Of a stretch of 64,000 bases of DNA, positions 29,364 to 42,221 are shown piece after piece. How positions within the stretch are numbered: the stretch's first letter is position 1; every line of letters starts with the position of its first letter. The position numbers and the translations under genes are program-made. The notes under the pieces were generated by a model. The model was not told the DNA's origin. It worked only from the letters and a program-made list of their open reading frames with translations, and did no database searches. Source of the DNA: Lobosporangium transversale (Eukaryota; Mortierellomycota; Mortierellomycetes; Mortierellales; Mortierellaceae); assembly GCF_002105155.1 (NCBI RefSeq), contig NW_019028992.1, positions 1-64,000 of the forward strand, in the 5' to 3' direction.

Positions 29364-30467
29364 TTATTCGTGATAAGGAACCTCATCGTATAGATCAGGC
29401 CGAATATATTCATCAATTGCAGGGGGATCTACTTCAAAATGGGATGATGTGTTTGATCCATAGTAGCATGTATGGATATTTGTGAAGATCACTGCACATT
29501 GATAGTATCGGGCAACAGGGGAAAGCAACACTTTGAGGTTTTTTTTGAAATCAATAAAGGCGAATAATCCCGCAACTTTACCAAATCCCCATTCGACAGC
29601 TATTCGATGTTTGGACATGGAGCTATTGAAAGCCTGTTGCAGTGGAGTTAATGGAACAGGAGCTGTTCTATATGGTATCAGTACGTGTTGTGTAAGCATA
29701 TAAGCTGGGTCTCCATAAATAGCGAGAGGTTCCCTGTCTTCTGTCCAAGCATGTTCCTCTAAAACCTCCTGTAAACCAGATGTCCGCATTATGGTCAGAT
29801 CATGAGTCCTTCCATCAAAAGGGCCTCGCAAGTCAACGATTATTCCGTCGGGAGTCAGGACGGATTGATACTTGAAACCATGGCTGTGATAGTGGCCATT
29901 GTAAATTGAACGCTGGCCAAAACTTGGGCGAGCAGAGGCGCGTAATGTACCATCAACGAAAGCAAAACAACAATCTAATGGAGCGCCAGCACTAAATATT
30001 TTACTTGCAAACCCGGAAAGCACAGCGGGGGTGAGTCGGATAGGGTCGAAGGTAAGGAGTCTTGCCCATCGGATGGTTACAAACCGAACAACAAGATTAA
30101 ATATTCTACTAAGGGCCGGAATAGAGCGACCGAAGACTTGCATTGCGGTGTAGAGTCGACAAGGATATGCAAGTCGATACAGCAAGATAGCTAACCCTTC
30201 AAAAGCATCAACAATGTCGCGTTGAATAGTTTGAAAGTACTCAGGAAACCGAAGGTGAGTAATTATTTCTCGCATTTGTCCTTTGGAAAATCTGAATATC
30301 ATACGAAAATCTGCATCAGAAAGAGCATCCAAATCGATACGATTATTATGGAGCCGAGGTACCTGAAAGTCGACAATGCCCTCGTAATTGTCATTCTCGT
30401 CTTCGTCAAGGAACTGCTGGAGGTTGGCGAGGTTTGAAAGAATGGTTGCAAAGTGGACGTTTGACAT
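29364..30467 (-). CDS. PIF/Harbinger transposase, intact
   Basis: A 367-residue frame with no break. Core motifs of the Harbinger DDE nuclease: CCFAFVDGTLRASARP (first D), HGFKYQSVLTPDGIIVDL then GPFDGRTHDLTIM, AIYGDPAYMLTQ (second D), and MSKHRIAVEWGFGKV (E). The helix before the core (AFEGLAILLYRLAYPCRL, MQVFGRSIPALSRIFN) is the HTH-like region. With the intact TIRs, it may still be functional, but the partner ORF is interrupted. Confidence 0.93.
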   Translation of the reverse strand: MSNVHFATILSNLANLQQFLDEDENDNYEGIVDFQVPRLHNNRIDLDALSDADFRMIFRFSKGQMREIITHLRFPEYFQTIQRDIVDAFEGLAILLYRLAYPCRLYTAMQVFGRSIPALSRIFNLVVRFVTIRWARLLTFDPIRLTPAVLSGFASKIFSAGAPLDCCFAFVDGTLRASARPSFGQRSIYNGHYHSHGFKYQSVLTPDGIIVDLRGPFDGRTHDLTIMRTSGLQEVLEEHAWTEDREPLAIYGDPAYMLTQHVLIPYRTAPVPLTPLQQAFNSSMSKHRIAVEWGFGKVAGLFAFIDFKKNLKVLLSPVARYYQCAVIFTNIHTCYYGSNTSSHFEVDPPAIDEYIRPDLYDEVPYHE

Positions 30468-31262
30468 GTTGGCGATTTTTTTATTTTACAGGGCGAAGTA
30501 TTTATTTAAAAATCAGTCACAGTGTTAGAAATACATGGAAAAATCGTTCTGTGTATTATTAATGGCGAAAATGAAAATGGCCATTTTTTCGAAAACACAT
30601 CAAGCCCATTTAAGTTCATTCTCAGCTGATGTAAATCCTTGATGTAAATTTGGTTGCGAAAACTCGCTATTAAGTCCATTGTTCCATTGATTTGTTCGAA
30701 AAAACAACGTCTCTCTTTATTTTTTCTTTCCAAGTGAAACTTAAGGGGTGTATTAATATATAGATAAATCGAATTAATTTATTTTATTTTATATTGTACC
30801 ACTCTCCACCACAGCCGCTCCATCTTACTGACCACTCCATCTTACTGGGTTGCTGAATTTTATTTAAGTGACCGGATCACTGGATTTGAGGTTAGTTTCC
30901 TTGGTCACTGAAACATTTTTGTAGCGGTTTCTTTTATTGATAGCCATTTTTTTTTTTTATTTTTTGAGAGGTGAGCTCTATGCCATGCGATTCTTTTATT
31001 TTTTTTTATTTATTTTTTTTTTTTAGATCCTTTGGTCGACTCCAGACTCCAGTAAAAGAATTGTGTTAGTAAATACATGGACTTTTAATTAACTAATAAA
31101 CTGTGATACTTGGTCTATGCCATACCTTTTTTATTTTTTATTTATTTATTTTTTTTTTTTTTTTTTTTTTTTTTGGAAAAAGTTGCAGATGTAATGACAG
31201 TGTTCATCCATTGAACGTAGACAGGGTATCGGAGCCATCTTGAGAGGCTTGAGAAAGTACTT

Positions 31263-33245
31263 TTATTGGCCGTCCAGAATCCTTTGAAGCTTTGGCTTGT
31301 TAAAGGATGGTCGTAGCCATGAGAGTGGTACTTTGGGATCCGGGCTTGCATGAATCTTCACTTGACGAAGTTGTTCAACAGTCTGTTGAACTTTTACTCT
31401 GACATGCTCAAAGATCTCCATTAAATGAACAAGTGGAAAAGTGTTCATTGCCTCTGTTGGAATATAACTGGTTGCAAATTTACGCATGACATAAGTAGCC
31501 TCTGCATGAATCTTGAGTGTATAAAAATCTGCAACTGGCTCTAATAAAACAATGTATTAAAAATATATAAACTTAAATGTTTAATGTAATAAGTTAATTA
31601 AATACATGTGTATACGACACGCCATGATATGACATACCATGTATATGTATTCCAATGACGCAAACATCACTCTTTGGCTGGAGTTTCAAAATGGCATCAA
31701 GTGCCAACTTCATTTCTTGGCCAAGTTTGCTAAGGTCGTCCCAAATCTGATTGTACCCTCGATTCTTGGCTAATTTTCCTTCAAGTAACAGGACTGAAAC
31801 TTCCTGACTTCCGATCTGTGTTGTAACAGAAAAGTCAGGGACCATTAGGTTTGATTTCGAGTCTCTAGTTTCATTCTGGATTGGTGTCCTAAATTTTAAA
31901 TTAATTACAACGTTAAATGAATAGAACCATATCAAAAAGAAGCTGAATGGTAAGTTGGTATAGTTTTACCAGACACTCATCGTATGCTTTAAATTTCCCA
32001 AATATATGTCCAAGAAGGGTCCCAATTGGCATTTGAGATACGTGTCTTCGTTCCTACCCTTTGTGGTCCAGAGTTGTCTCCCATCGACCATCTTCATCAG
32101 TATAGTCTTAAGTACTGAATTTTGAGGTGCAGAGTCCGCCAGTAATTGCTCAAGTTCCTCATATGTACTGTTTGCCAGTCGATGGGTCCATTGATGCGCC
32201 TCAAATAGAGCTTCACCTGAGAGGGACTGAATAGGATCCTTGAGGGCTTTACAGATGATATCCCAAGTTTGATCTTCAACTTCTCCTTGTAATCCTCCCA
32301 CCTGATACTCAGCTTCTATTAAAAAGATGAAGTTGATGGCCCTGTTCAAAAAAAAAAAAAAAAAAAAAAAAACACACATGGAAGTAAGGATTAATATTGG
32401 TTATTTATTCAGTTTAGCCTGGGAGAATTCAACACAAAATGCATGTAAGACTTACAACTTCTCATATGAGCCCGTGAGTCCACCGTTGTTTTCAACGATG
32501 CGATCTCTACACGCCATCAGTTCACCACCGACATCAACTCCATCACACATCCAAAGCTCACTAACATTCGACTCGAGTCTTCCAGGTCCGTCTAAAAAGT
32601 CCCAACTGTACAATACAGATGTTGAGACGACCGACTCTCCATTTTCTGAAAATGAAAGATCTGCAGAATCGCTTGAGGAAACATGCGATCCAAATGATAC
32701 TTAAAAAAAAATAAGTGCTTTTCGTTATTCAAGTGCTTCATGTATGTCAGTATCCATTATACTCAAAGTTATATTATCAATGCACTCACCTCTTCTAGAC
32801 TCTTTGCAAACATGTTTCATTATAGGGGTTTCAACTGAATTCTCGTTATCTAGGAACACAACCAAAGAAATGTCAGAGGATATTTGTACTAAATGAGCAT
32901 TATAACAGTCATTTTCGATTACCTCTCGTTCGTTTTGAACTCTGTTGTTGTTTCTCCTTGTTCATATCTAAAGGGAGCAACAAATGATAGTGAAATTAGA
33001 AAGTATTTATTGCAACAACAACAACAACAACGACAACGACAACAACAACAACAACAACAATAATAATAATAATAATAATAACAATAATAATAATAATAAC
33101 AGTAATAATACCTGAATTAGTGACATCGTAGGGTGTGGATGATACAGCGGATGTCGTAAAGGATGGCGCAGTTGACACAGATGAGCATGAATCTAATCAA
33201 GAGAAAAGAGAGTTATCAATATCCACTGTCTTGAGTAGGGCAGAA

Positions 33246-33280
<35 letters not shown>

Positions 33281-33806
33281 GGAGGGAGATAATGCTATCA
33301 TTCAGCGTTGAAGTCATTGGGTAATCAACATTTGCAGGATCAGTTAAGATCTGCTGAACGATACCTGTGGTATTAAAGATTTCCAAAGTGTCTCTGGTAA
33401 CGGCCTGGACAGATGCTAATGATTGAGCTCGGCCTTCATCTTTCACAGCAGATGCATGTGATATCTTCACAATTTGACCATTAATTAGTAATGTCATCTA
33501 TAATGTCCAACATTATTAATAGTAAAGGGCTATAAATACCTGCTTTTCCCGTTCCTTGGTATCATTCCAGTACTGCGCTATATTCTGCTTCTGGGATCTA
33601 AACCTCGATAGTAAAACGTCCCCTTTACTAGTGTCCTGCTGCATAGTCAGTGCAATCAATCTGCGATATTCCTGGCCAGCAAAATCCTTCTGTTTGTAGG
33701 AGAATTTATGAAATTGAAAGAAGCTGATTGGCGAAATATTGTCGATATCTTGCTTCTCCAAGTATTCTTGATATAGTTGATTAGGGGGGATGGATTGCGA
33801 GCTCAT
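31263..33806 (-). CDS. Multi-exon gene with PD-(D/E)xK-like signature, function unknown
   Basis: Exons inferred on the minus strand: 33806-33541 (start MSSQSIPPNQL), about 33497-33285, about 33192-33114, about 32967-32924, about 32855-32793, 32700-32453, about 32340-31968, about 31890-31634, and about 31545-31263. The first exon is polar, the middle is Ser/Thr-rich. The C-terminal third is ordered: PFLDIYLG..., then MVPDFSVTTQ and, 13 residues on, VLLLEGK, fitting a PD...ExK nuclease-fold site, then VCVIGIHIHG and FYTLKIHAEATYVM. Large families with this kind of region are common in Mucoromycota genomes. Catalysis is not shown. Introns contain (CAA/TAA)n and (TG)n repeats. Confidence 0.5.
33010..33105. 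repeat. Compound (CAA)n(CGA)n(TAA)n microsatellite
   Basis: Trinucleotide runs inside a probable intron of the 31263-33806 gene. Confidence 0.9.
33250..33280. repeat. (TG)n microsatellite
   Basis: A dinucleotide run of about 15 units, at an exon-intron edge of the same gene. Confidence 0.9.
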
Positions 33807-33956
33807 CCTATATAACGTGTAAGTCAATAAAATTTGTCCATCAAGAAAGGTCAGTACCCATCTTCTGTTGTTGATGCTACTTCCGATGAATAATACATAT
33901 ATAAGTTGCTGATTTGCTATTAAAAATATAAAGGCACCTCTACTGCCACAGATGGT

Positions 33957-34437
33957 TGAAGTCAAAACGATATGCACTATTTGCTCATGCACCTACTCTC
34001 TAGACCCATGGTCAACTGGGATTCAAAAGTAGATGGTAATGACAGGCACCAGGAGCATCGAGAGCTCAAGATGGCGTCACGGCGAAATAGAGCACACCCC
34101 ACAACGAGCTCGCCGTGTGGTTGTTTCAACGGCCACACACCAATAAGTGCTGACCAACGTGCACTACTAAATGTGTCTCGTCACAATGCATCTGTGCTCA
34201 ATGAATGCTGAAGTCAGAACGATATGCACTATTTGCTCATGCACCTACTCTCTAGACCCATGGTCAACTGAGGTTCAAAAGTAGATGGTAATGACAGGCA
34301 CCAAGAGCATCGAGAGCTCAAGATGGCGTCACGGCGAAATAGAGCACACCCCACAACGAGCTCGCCGTGTGGTTGTTTCAACGGCCACACACCAATAAGT
34401 GCTGACCAACGTGCACTACTAAATGTGTCTCGTCACA
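33957..34437. repeat. Direct tandem duplication of about 250 bp
   Basis: Unit 1 (33957-34208) and unit 2 (34209-34437) differ at only a few positions (for example AAAACG/AGAACG and GGGATT/GAGGTT). Unit 1 has about 20 extra bases at its end. Each includes an open stretch with ASRRNRAHPTTSSPCGCFN; no known protein was recognised. Confidence 0.9.
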
Positions 34438-34439
34438 GC

Positions 34440-36456
<2,017 letters not shown>

Positions 36457-36795
36457 TTAGGTCCAGTATGAGTACGGGTTAACACTCTTCATACCGATCG
36501 GGGAGATGGCTGCGACAGGATAGGCTGTTCAGTGGGGCCGTTCGACCTAACCCGATGGGTGGTAGTTCCTCTCTGCTAGCAGGTCATAGGCATCCTTGGT
36601 GGAGGAAATCAGAGCGCATTGTCAAATAAAGCGGCTTGGCCCCCTTAGGTCTAGCATGGCTATGGGTTCACCTCCATGCCGACCGGGGGGGGGTAGTCGT
36701 GACAATGTTGTTTGGCGTGGCCACCTGACCTTACCCGAGTTGGTGGCTGGGACCTCTGTGCTGAAGTTACCTCTGCTCTTTCTTTCACCACAAGG
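36457..36795. repeat. Two diverged tandem units of about 170-190 bp
   Basis: Units start at 36457 and 36645 with TTAGGTC(C/T)AG(T/C)ATG, and share CCGA(T/C)CGGGG, GGCC(G/A)...TGACCT(T/A)ACCCGA and GGTGG blocks. GGGTTCACCTCC in unit 2 resembles a polymerase III B box, so a SINE-like origin is possible, but no clear A box with correct spacing was confirmed. Confidence 0.5.
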
Positions 36796-36999
36796 CTAGG
36801 TGATATGATATGTGATACAGTTAAGAGAACATTGTTAGACTAACAGCCTTGTGTTGTTGTCATTTGCTCTATACTCTTGTTTAGCTATATGGATACATTC
36901 ATTGCATGGGCTAAAGAGATAAGGAAGACCATTGAGGGTCGAAGAGTCGAGCATGTCAGTTTCCCGTCATTCGTTAAAATCTTTGGGTTTACAGACCAG

Positions 37000-37112
37000 A
37001 GTGGCTCAAATGGCTTGAATGGTCCGAACCATTCGAAAACGAGTCGAATTCGAACTTACCTTATCCGAATCGAATTCGATATCAGTGAAATTCGATTCGA
37101 ATAGTTCGAATA
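37000..37112. repeat. Second copy of the CAGTGCTCC/TTCGAA-rich repeat
   Basis: Reads on the minus strand CAGTGCTCCTATTCGAACTATTCG... and ends at 37112. It parallels 15173-15415 in word content and in the AAGGTAAGTTC block. Confidence 0.5.
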
Positions 37113-37267
37113 GGAGCACTGGTGAAGCGACAGCGAAGAAGACTGCAACACTTGCACAAGAAGCATCTCTCTACGAGTCGGCGACGAGTTTCGGAGTTTT
37201 GAAAATGAAAAATACCTTAATGGCTGCTACTATGCCGATAGACAATGGTATAGATCTATCCTATTTC

Positions 37268-37268
37268 T

Positions 37269-37362
<94 letters not shown>
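37268..37362. repeat. (ATT)n microsatellite
   Basis: About 30 units of TTA/ATT with one C interruption near 37360. Confidence 0.95.
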
Positions 37363-37363
<1 letters not shown>

Positions 37364-39689
37364 TATTGTCTTGTTTTCACTTATGATATCTATTTATTTT
37401 CTCCCTATCTAACACTGTTTAAGAATTTTTTCCTTGTCCACTTTTTAGATGATAAGCGCAAGAATTTCCATGAGGAAGAGGAGCCAAGAGGAAGAAAGAA
37501 GACGCGAGGGCTGGACCCACGACATTCGTTGACTGGTAAGCCATTTATAATACGCGTTAGACTTTGGGCTATCGCGTGGCTGATAGACTGCCTGGCATAT
37601 CAGCAAGTACGATGTAGTATGTTGGAGTTAACTATTTTTATTTGTTACTCCTGCAAAATCGTCATCATCACAACTTTTACGATCTCCTGTCATTCCAGGG
37701 GAAGACCATGTTTCTCCTAGTGTTCGCACGCTCAATGGTATCAACGAACAGCGAAAAAGGCAACAAAAGGACCAAGTCAGTGGTATATCGTTTTCATTGC
37801 TTCCGAAGTCCACAATGACACCAAAGGTAGAGCATTGTATCAAAAGCTTGTCCTTTATTGCGCCTGTTCATCTAACTGACCTCTTTAACAACTCCATCTT
37901 TATTTGTTCTCGCACTTGCTGCTTTTGGTTTCATGATTGTGACATACAGCTAGCTTTTGATCACACAGCTTCCTCTTGATCACACAGCCTCCTCTTGATC
38001 ACACAGCTACCTTTTGACCATGGACAAAGCTATATGAGAGATAGAATTAGAATAAGCATGACATATGAGGATCGATACAATATAAACACGATATTGAAGG
38101 CAATATGTCTGAGAATCCTAAAGATGAATGTTCCTAATTCTTCATTAGATCGAGGATAAGATGGACATGGACATGGACATGATCGTCTGGTGGTTGCTCG
38201 TTTACGAGGGGCTGGTGCTAAACAATATCAAATTAAATTAACCGTTATACAAATAGATAAAAGAACTCCCTCCCCCCCCCCCCCCCCAAGTTGCTATAAC
38301 ATAAATCTTAGTTCAAATCGGTTACCATTTCTCCCCCAAGCACAGAAGGTATTGAGCTTGAATAATCCCGCTCTGGCAAATGCTTGTCGCCGAGCTTTAT
38401 TACCCATTTCTGCCATTCTTCAACAATGTCTTTATTTCTTGTGCGAGAGAAATCTGTGCGATGGTATTCAGTGTAACCTTTTGGAGACAGATCCTCAGGA
38501 TTAAGAGATAACCTTCGTTGGCTCGGACAACTGATTGATTTTTCTCTTTGACATTCTAGTATTAAAAAATCCATGTAGTGGTTAACAATCCAAATGACTA
38601 CAAGTATTAAGCTCCCCAATCGCAGATGCGGGGAGAGACATTGAGCTATGACTTCAACAACTGTCTCTTTATCCCCGGTACAGAAAGGGATTGAGCACTC
38701 GGTACTGATCACCATAACAGCAGAAAGATAGCAATTGGTACCGATCAACAATGTTTCTAGTGCCCGGTAAGGCTGGGAGCAGCTGCAGAGGCTCATCGGG
38801 TCAAAGCGGGGGCTAGAATACACTTCCCTCAATCATGACTGGGCAAAAAATGATAGTATTAGCTTACCTCCATTGCCTGTCTGTTCAACGAGTGTAGTAG
38901 GAAACGGTGCACGATGGGACAAGAGATGATTGCCCCCCTATAAAGAATGTCGACAGATAGCATAGGCGGTGATGTGTATATGAGAAAAAGAGAGAGAGAG
39001 TCGCTGATTAATAAAATGTTTGGCCTGAGAATAGATATGATACCAAGGAGTGAGGGAAAAAGTGCAAGGAAAAGCACCCTAAACCATGAAGCATTGGACA
39101 GACTGGTAACTGGTAAAAGTGATGAGATTTGTGGGGCAGTAAAAAAGAAGGTAAGAGAGAAAAATGCGCGCGGTATAAAAGTTCACATTGTAAATTACGG
39201 GTGATGGACTATCGTGTAGAAGGAAGAGGCCAATACTAATATGAAGGACAAAGCATCTTATACCTTTGACAGTATGGCTCTTCACTTCCCCAGTGGATTG
39301 ACTCGATCCCAATTTAAGCGCGAAGAGACTGGCTGTTGAGCTATTGATCACCTGAGCAGACTGCAGATCGCCGATGTATGCTTGTGCTAAAACAGACAAT
39401 ACTTTGAACAAGATCACCTTCGGTCAAAGGCAAAGGGTTGGGAATGATGTGTACAAAGTGACTAAATTTGTGTAAAAGGAGGGTGACTGGGTGTTGAGTC
39501 AAACATTCTCTCTACTTCGTGCACACATCCAGTGTTCACTCTGAGATGGATCGATAAAAATATATAAAATTGGAGGCTTTGTTGTTTTATCCAACTTTTT
39601 GATATTTTTTAAAACAAATCTGTCTTGTCTTGTCAGCTCCTCTTTTCTTTTCTTTTCTTTTCACTTCTGTGTCTCTCTCACTTTCTGAA

Positions 39690-39947
39690 ATGTCAACCCC
39701 CGTCGATTCTACCACTGCTGCTGCTCCTGCTGATGATGTTAAACTTTACAAGGATGAGGTTACTGGCGAGATGATCTCCAAGACGTACGTTCTTTCCTGA
39801 TCATTGAATCCAAAAAAAAAAAAAAAAAAAAAAAATACTATAATCATAACCATAATCATGGAGCAGCCACAGTCACTGCGTTGACAATTCCTCTCTCAAT
39901 TATAATCGCATTCTTTTTTATTCTGGCGCCTCTTTTAACGCTTAATG

Positions 39948-39981
<34 letters not shown>

Positions 39982-41776
39982 CTCTCTTGACCTCTATAGA
40001 GAATTAAAGAAGCGTATCAAGAGCAGAGAGAAGGAGGCTAAAAAGGCAGAGAAGGCCGCCAATGCCCCTGCCCCTGCAACCTTAGAAAAGGCCGATGCCA
40101 AGAAGACTCTTTCAGCTGCTGAAGAAGAAGAGAACCTCAACCCTAACGTAAGCCAAGTGGATCATTTGCCTATGTCATGAAAAGACTGGACTATAACGAC
40201 TACAACCTGATCTTTTTGAATATCTTTCTTACATCCATATGTGAACTGTTTTGTCCCACAGCAATACTTTGAGATCCGTTCCAAGAGAGTCGGCGCTCTT
40301 CGTGCCAATAAGGAGACCTATCCCTATCCTCACAAGTTCCACGTCTCGACTTCATTGCCTGCATTCATTGAGAAGTATAACGGACTCAAGGCTGGAGAGG
40401 TTGTAGATGAAGTCATCACCGTGGCTGGACGTCTTCACAACATGCGCACCATGGGCAAGCTTCGCTTCTATGATCTTCATGGAGATGGTGTCAAGATTCA
40501 GATCACTGCTCAGGCCCAGGACTCTGAGCGTGACTTTAATGAGGTCCATGACAACCTTCGACGTGGCGATATCGTCGGTGTTCGTGGTGTTGCTGGTCGT
40601 ACCAAGCCTAAGAAGGGAGGCGATGGTGAATTATCCATCTTCCCCCGCGACATTGTCTTGCTTTCACCCTGTCTCCGAATGTTGCCCACTACCCATTTCG
40701 GATTCAAGGACCAGGAGTCACGTTACAGACAGCGCTATCTCGACTTGATCATGAACAACCACGTCCGCGACATTTTCAAGACTCGCGCCAAGATCATCAA
40801 CTATCTTCGCAAGTTTTTAGACGATCAGGATTTCTTGGAGGTCGAGACCCCAATGATGAATATGATTGCTGGAGGCGCTACCGCTAAACCATTTGTGACC
40901 CATCATAATGACCTCAACATGGATTTACATATGCGTATTGCTCCCGAATTGTATTTGAAAATGTTGGTCGTTGGAGGTTTGGACCGTGTTTATGAGATTG
41001 GTCGCCAATTCAGGAACGAATCTATGGATTTGACTCACAACCCCGAGTTCACCACTGCAGAGTTCTATATGGCTTACGCTGATATGTTTGACGTGATGGA
41101 GATGACTGAGGTTCTTCTAGCTGGCATGGTCAAGTGCATTACTGGAGGCACCAAGATCACTTATCACCCACAAGGCAAGGATGGCCCAGCTTTGGAGATT
41201 GACTTTACACCCCCCTTCCGCCGTATCAACATGATTGAGTATTTGGAGGAGAAGCTCAAGGTCAAGTTCCCCCCTGCTGATACTTTGCATACAACAGAAG
41301 CGACAAAGTTTTTAGACGATCTCTGCATCAAGCACGAGGTCGAGTGTGGTGCTCCTCGTACCAGTGCCCGTCTTTTGGACAAGCTCGTCGGAGACTTTAT
41401 TGAGGTCGAATGTATCAATCCAACGTTCATCATGGGTCATCCCCAAATGATGTCACCTCTTGCCAAGGGCCATCGCTCCGTCCCTGGTCTCTGCGAGCGT
41501 TTTGAGTGCTTTGTCGCTACCAAAGAGATTTGCAATGCCTACACCGAGTTGAACGACCCCTTTGACCAGCGCGAGCGTTTCGAACAACAAGCCAAGGATA
41601 AGGCTGCTGGAGACGATGAAGCCCAGCTGATTGATGAGAATTTCTGTCAATCACTAGAGTTTGGACTTCCTCCCACAGGAGGCTGGGGAATGGGTATTGA
41701 TCGTCTGACCATGTTCTTGACAGATTCGCACCGTATCCAAGAGGTCTTAGCCTTCCCTCACATGCGCCCTGTTTAA
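39690..41776 (+). CDS. KRS1: Cytosolic lysyl-tRNA synthetase (class II)
   Basis: Three exons: 39690-39784, 40000-40147 and 40262-41776, giving 585 residues; phases close exactly. The enzyme charges tRNA-Lys with lysine using ATP. The N-terminus is the Lys-rich eukaryotic tRNA-binding extension ([18 protein letters not shown]). It is followed by the OB-fold anticodon domain ([19 protein letters not shown]), then the catalytic core: motif 1 region [15 protein letters not shown]-like, motif 2 [21 protein letters not shown], and motif 3 [14 protein letters not shown] near the C-terminus. Length is normal for fungal enzymes. No mitochondrial presequence is seen. Intron 2 has a 30-base T-run upstream of its acceptor. 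A poly(A) signal AATAAA lies at 41817. Confidence 0.96.
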
Positions 41777-42221
41777 ATCACTTTTCTTTATCCTTTCTTT
41801 ATCTTTTTCACTCGTCAATAAACATTCAGGTACATGAATAGTTTGCCTTGCAATTTCCATCCAATCTTTTACTTTTAGAATAAATAATGTGTTTGGTGTT
41901 GTCTCAGCGGGTGTGCTGTGCGTTTGATAAAGCAGAGAGGTGTGGACATGTCTTTTTCCTTATTTGCTATTTGCTATTTGTTAAACATTTACTGTTCCCT
42001 TTTTGCTTGGCCAGGAACAATCCACCGACCAGCCAGTCATGTCCAGCCTCGCCTTCCATTGAGCGCAACAACATTCAAACACTTTTTTTTTTTTTTTTTT
42101 TTTTTTTGCAGACCCTCATCTTGCTCTCATCTTTTTCCTCTGTTTATGATTCCTCTCTTTTTCTGTCTTCTCTTACTCATTCTTTTGTATCAGACGTCTG
42201 CATCACTCAACCATCTGCATC

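Larger units (their letters stand above)
27101..30668. mobile_element. PIF/Harbinger transposon, interrupted by a Tc1-like element
   Basis: The left end is AGCGAGTTTTCGCAACTGCG (27101), the right end ...GGTTGCGAAAACTCGCT (30668). Both are flanked by ATT (27098-27100 and 30669-30671), a 3-bp target duplication as expected for the superfamily. It carries two convergent genes, a transposase on the minus strand and an accessory ORF on the plus strand. A family A Tc1 element (27626-29220) lies inside the accessory ORF. Confidence 0.85.
36796..39689. other. Transition region without a recognised gene
   Basis: Holds the (ATT)n tract, the CAGTGCTCC repeat copy at 37000-37112, a C15-17 run near 38273, and splice-bounded open stretches (for example minus strand 39268-39386 with AQAYIGDLQSAQVINSS) that may be exons of an unknown gene. 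A TATA-like AAAAATATATAAAATTGG at 39555-39572 lies about 120 bases upstream of the lysyl-tRNA synthetase start. Confidence 0.4.

Noticed and set aside
32327-32704. Plus-strand 125-codon frame
   Set aside because: It overlaps two minus-strand exons with good splice borders of the PD-(D/E)xK-like gene.
38308-38832. Minus-strand 174-codon frame
   Set aside because: No recognised motif, no conserved start context and it ends next to a C-run; could be an exon of an unknown gene but support is too weak.
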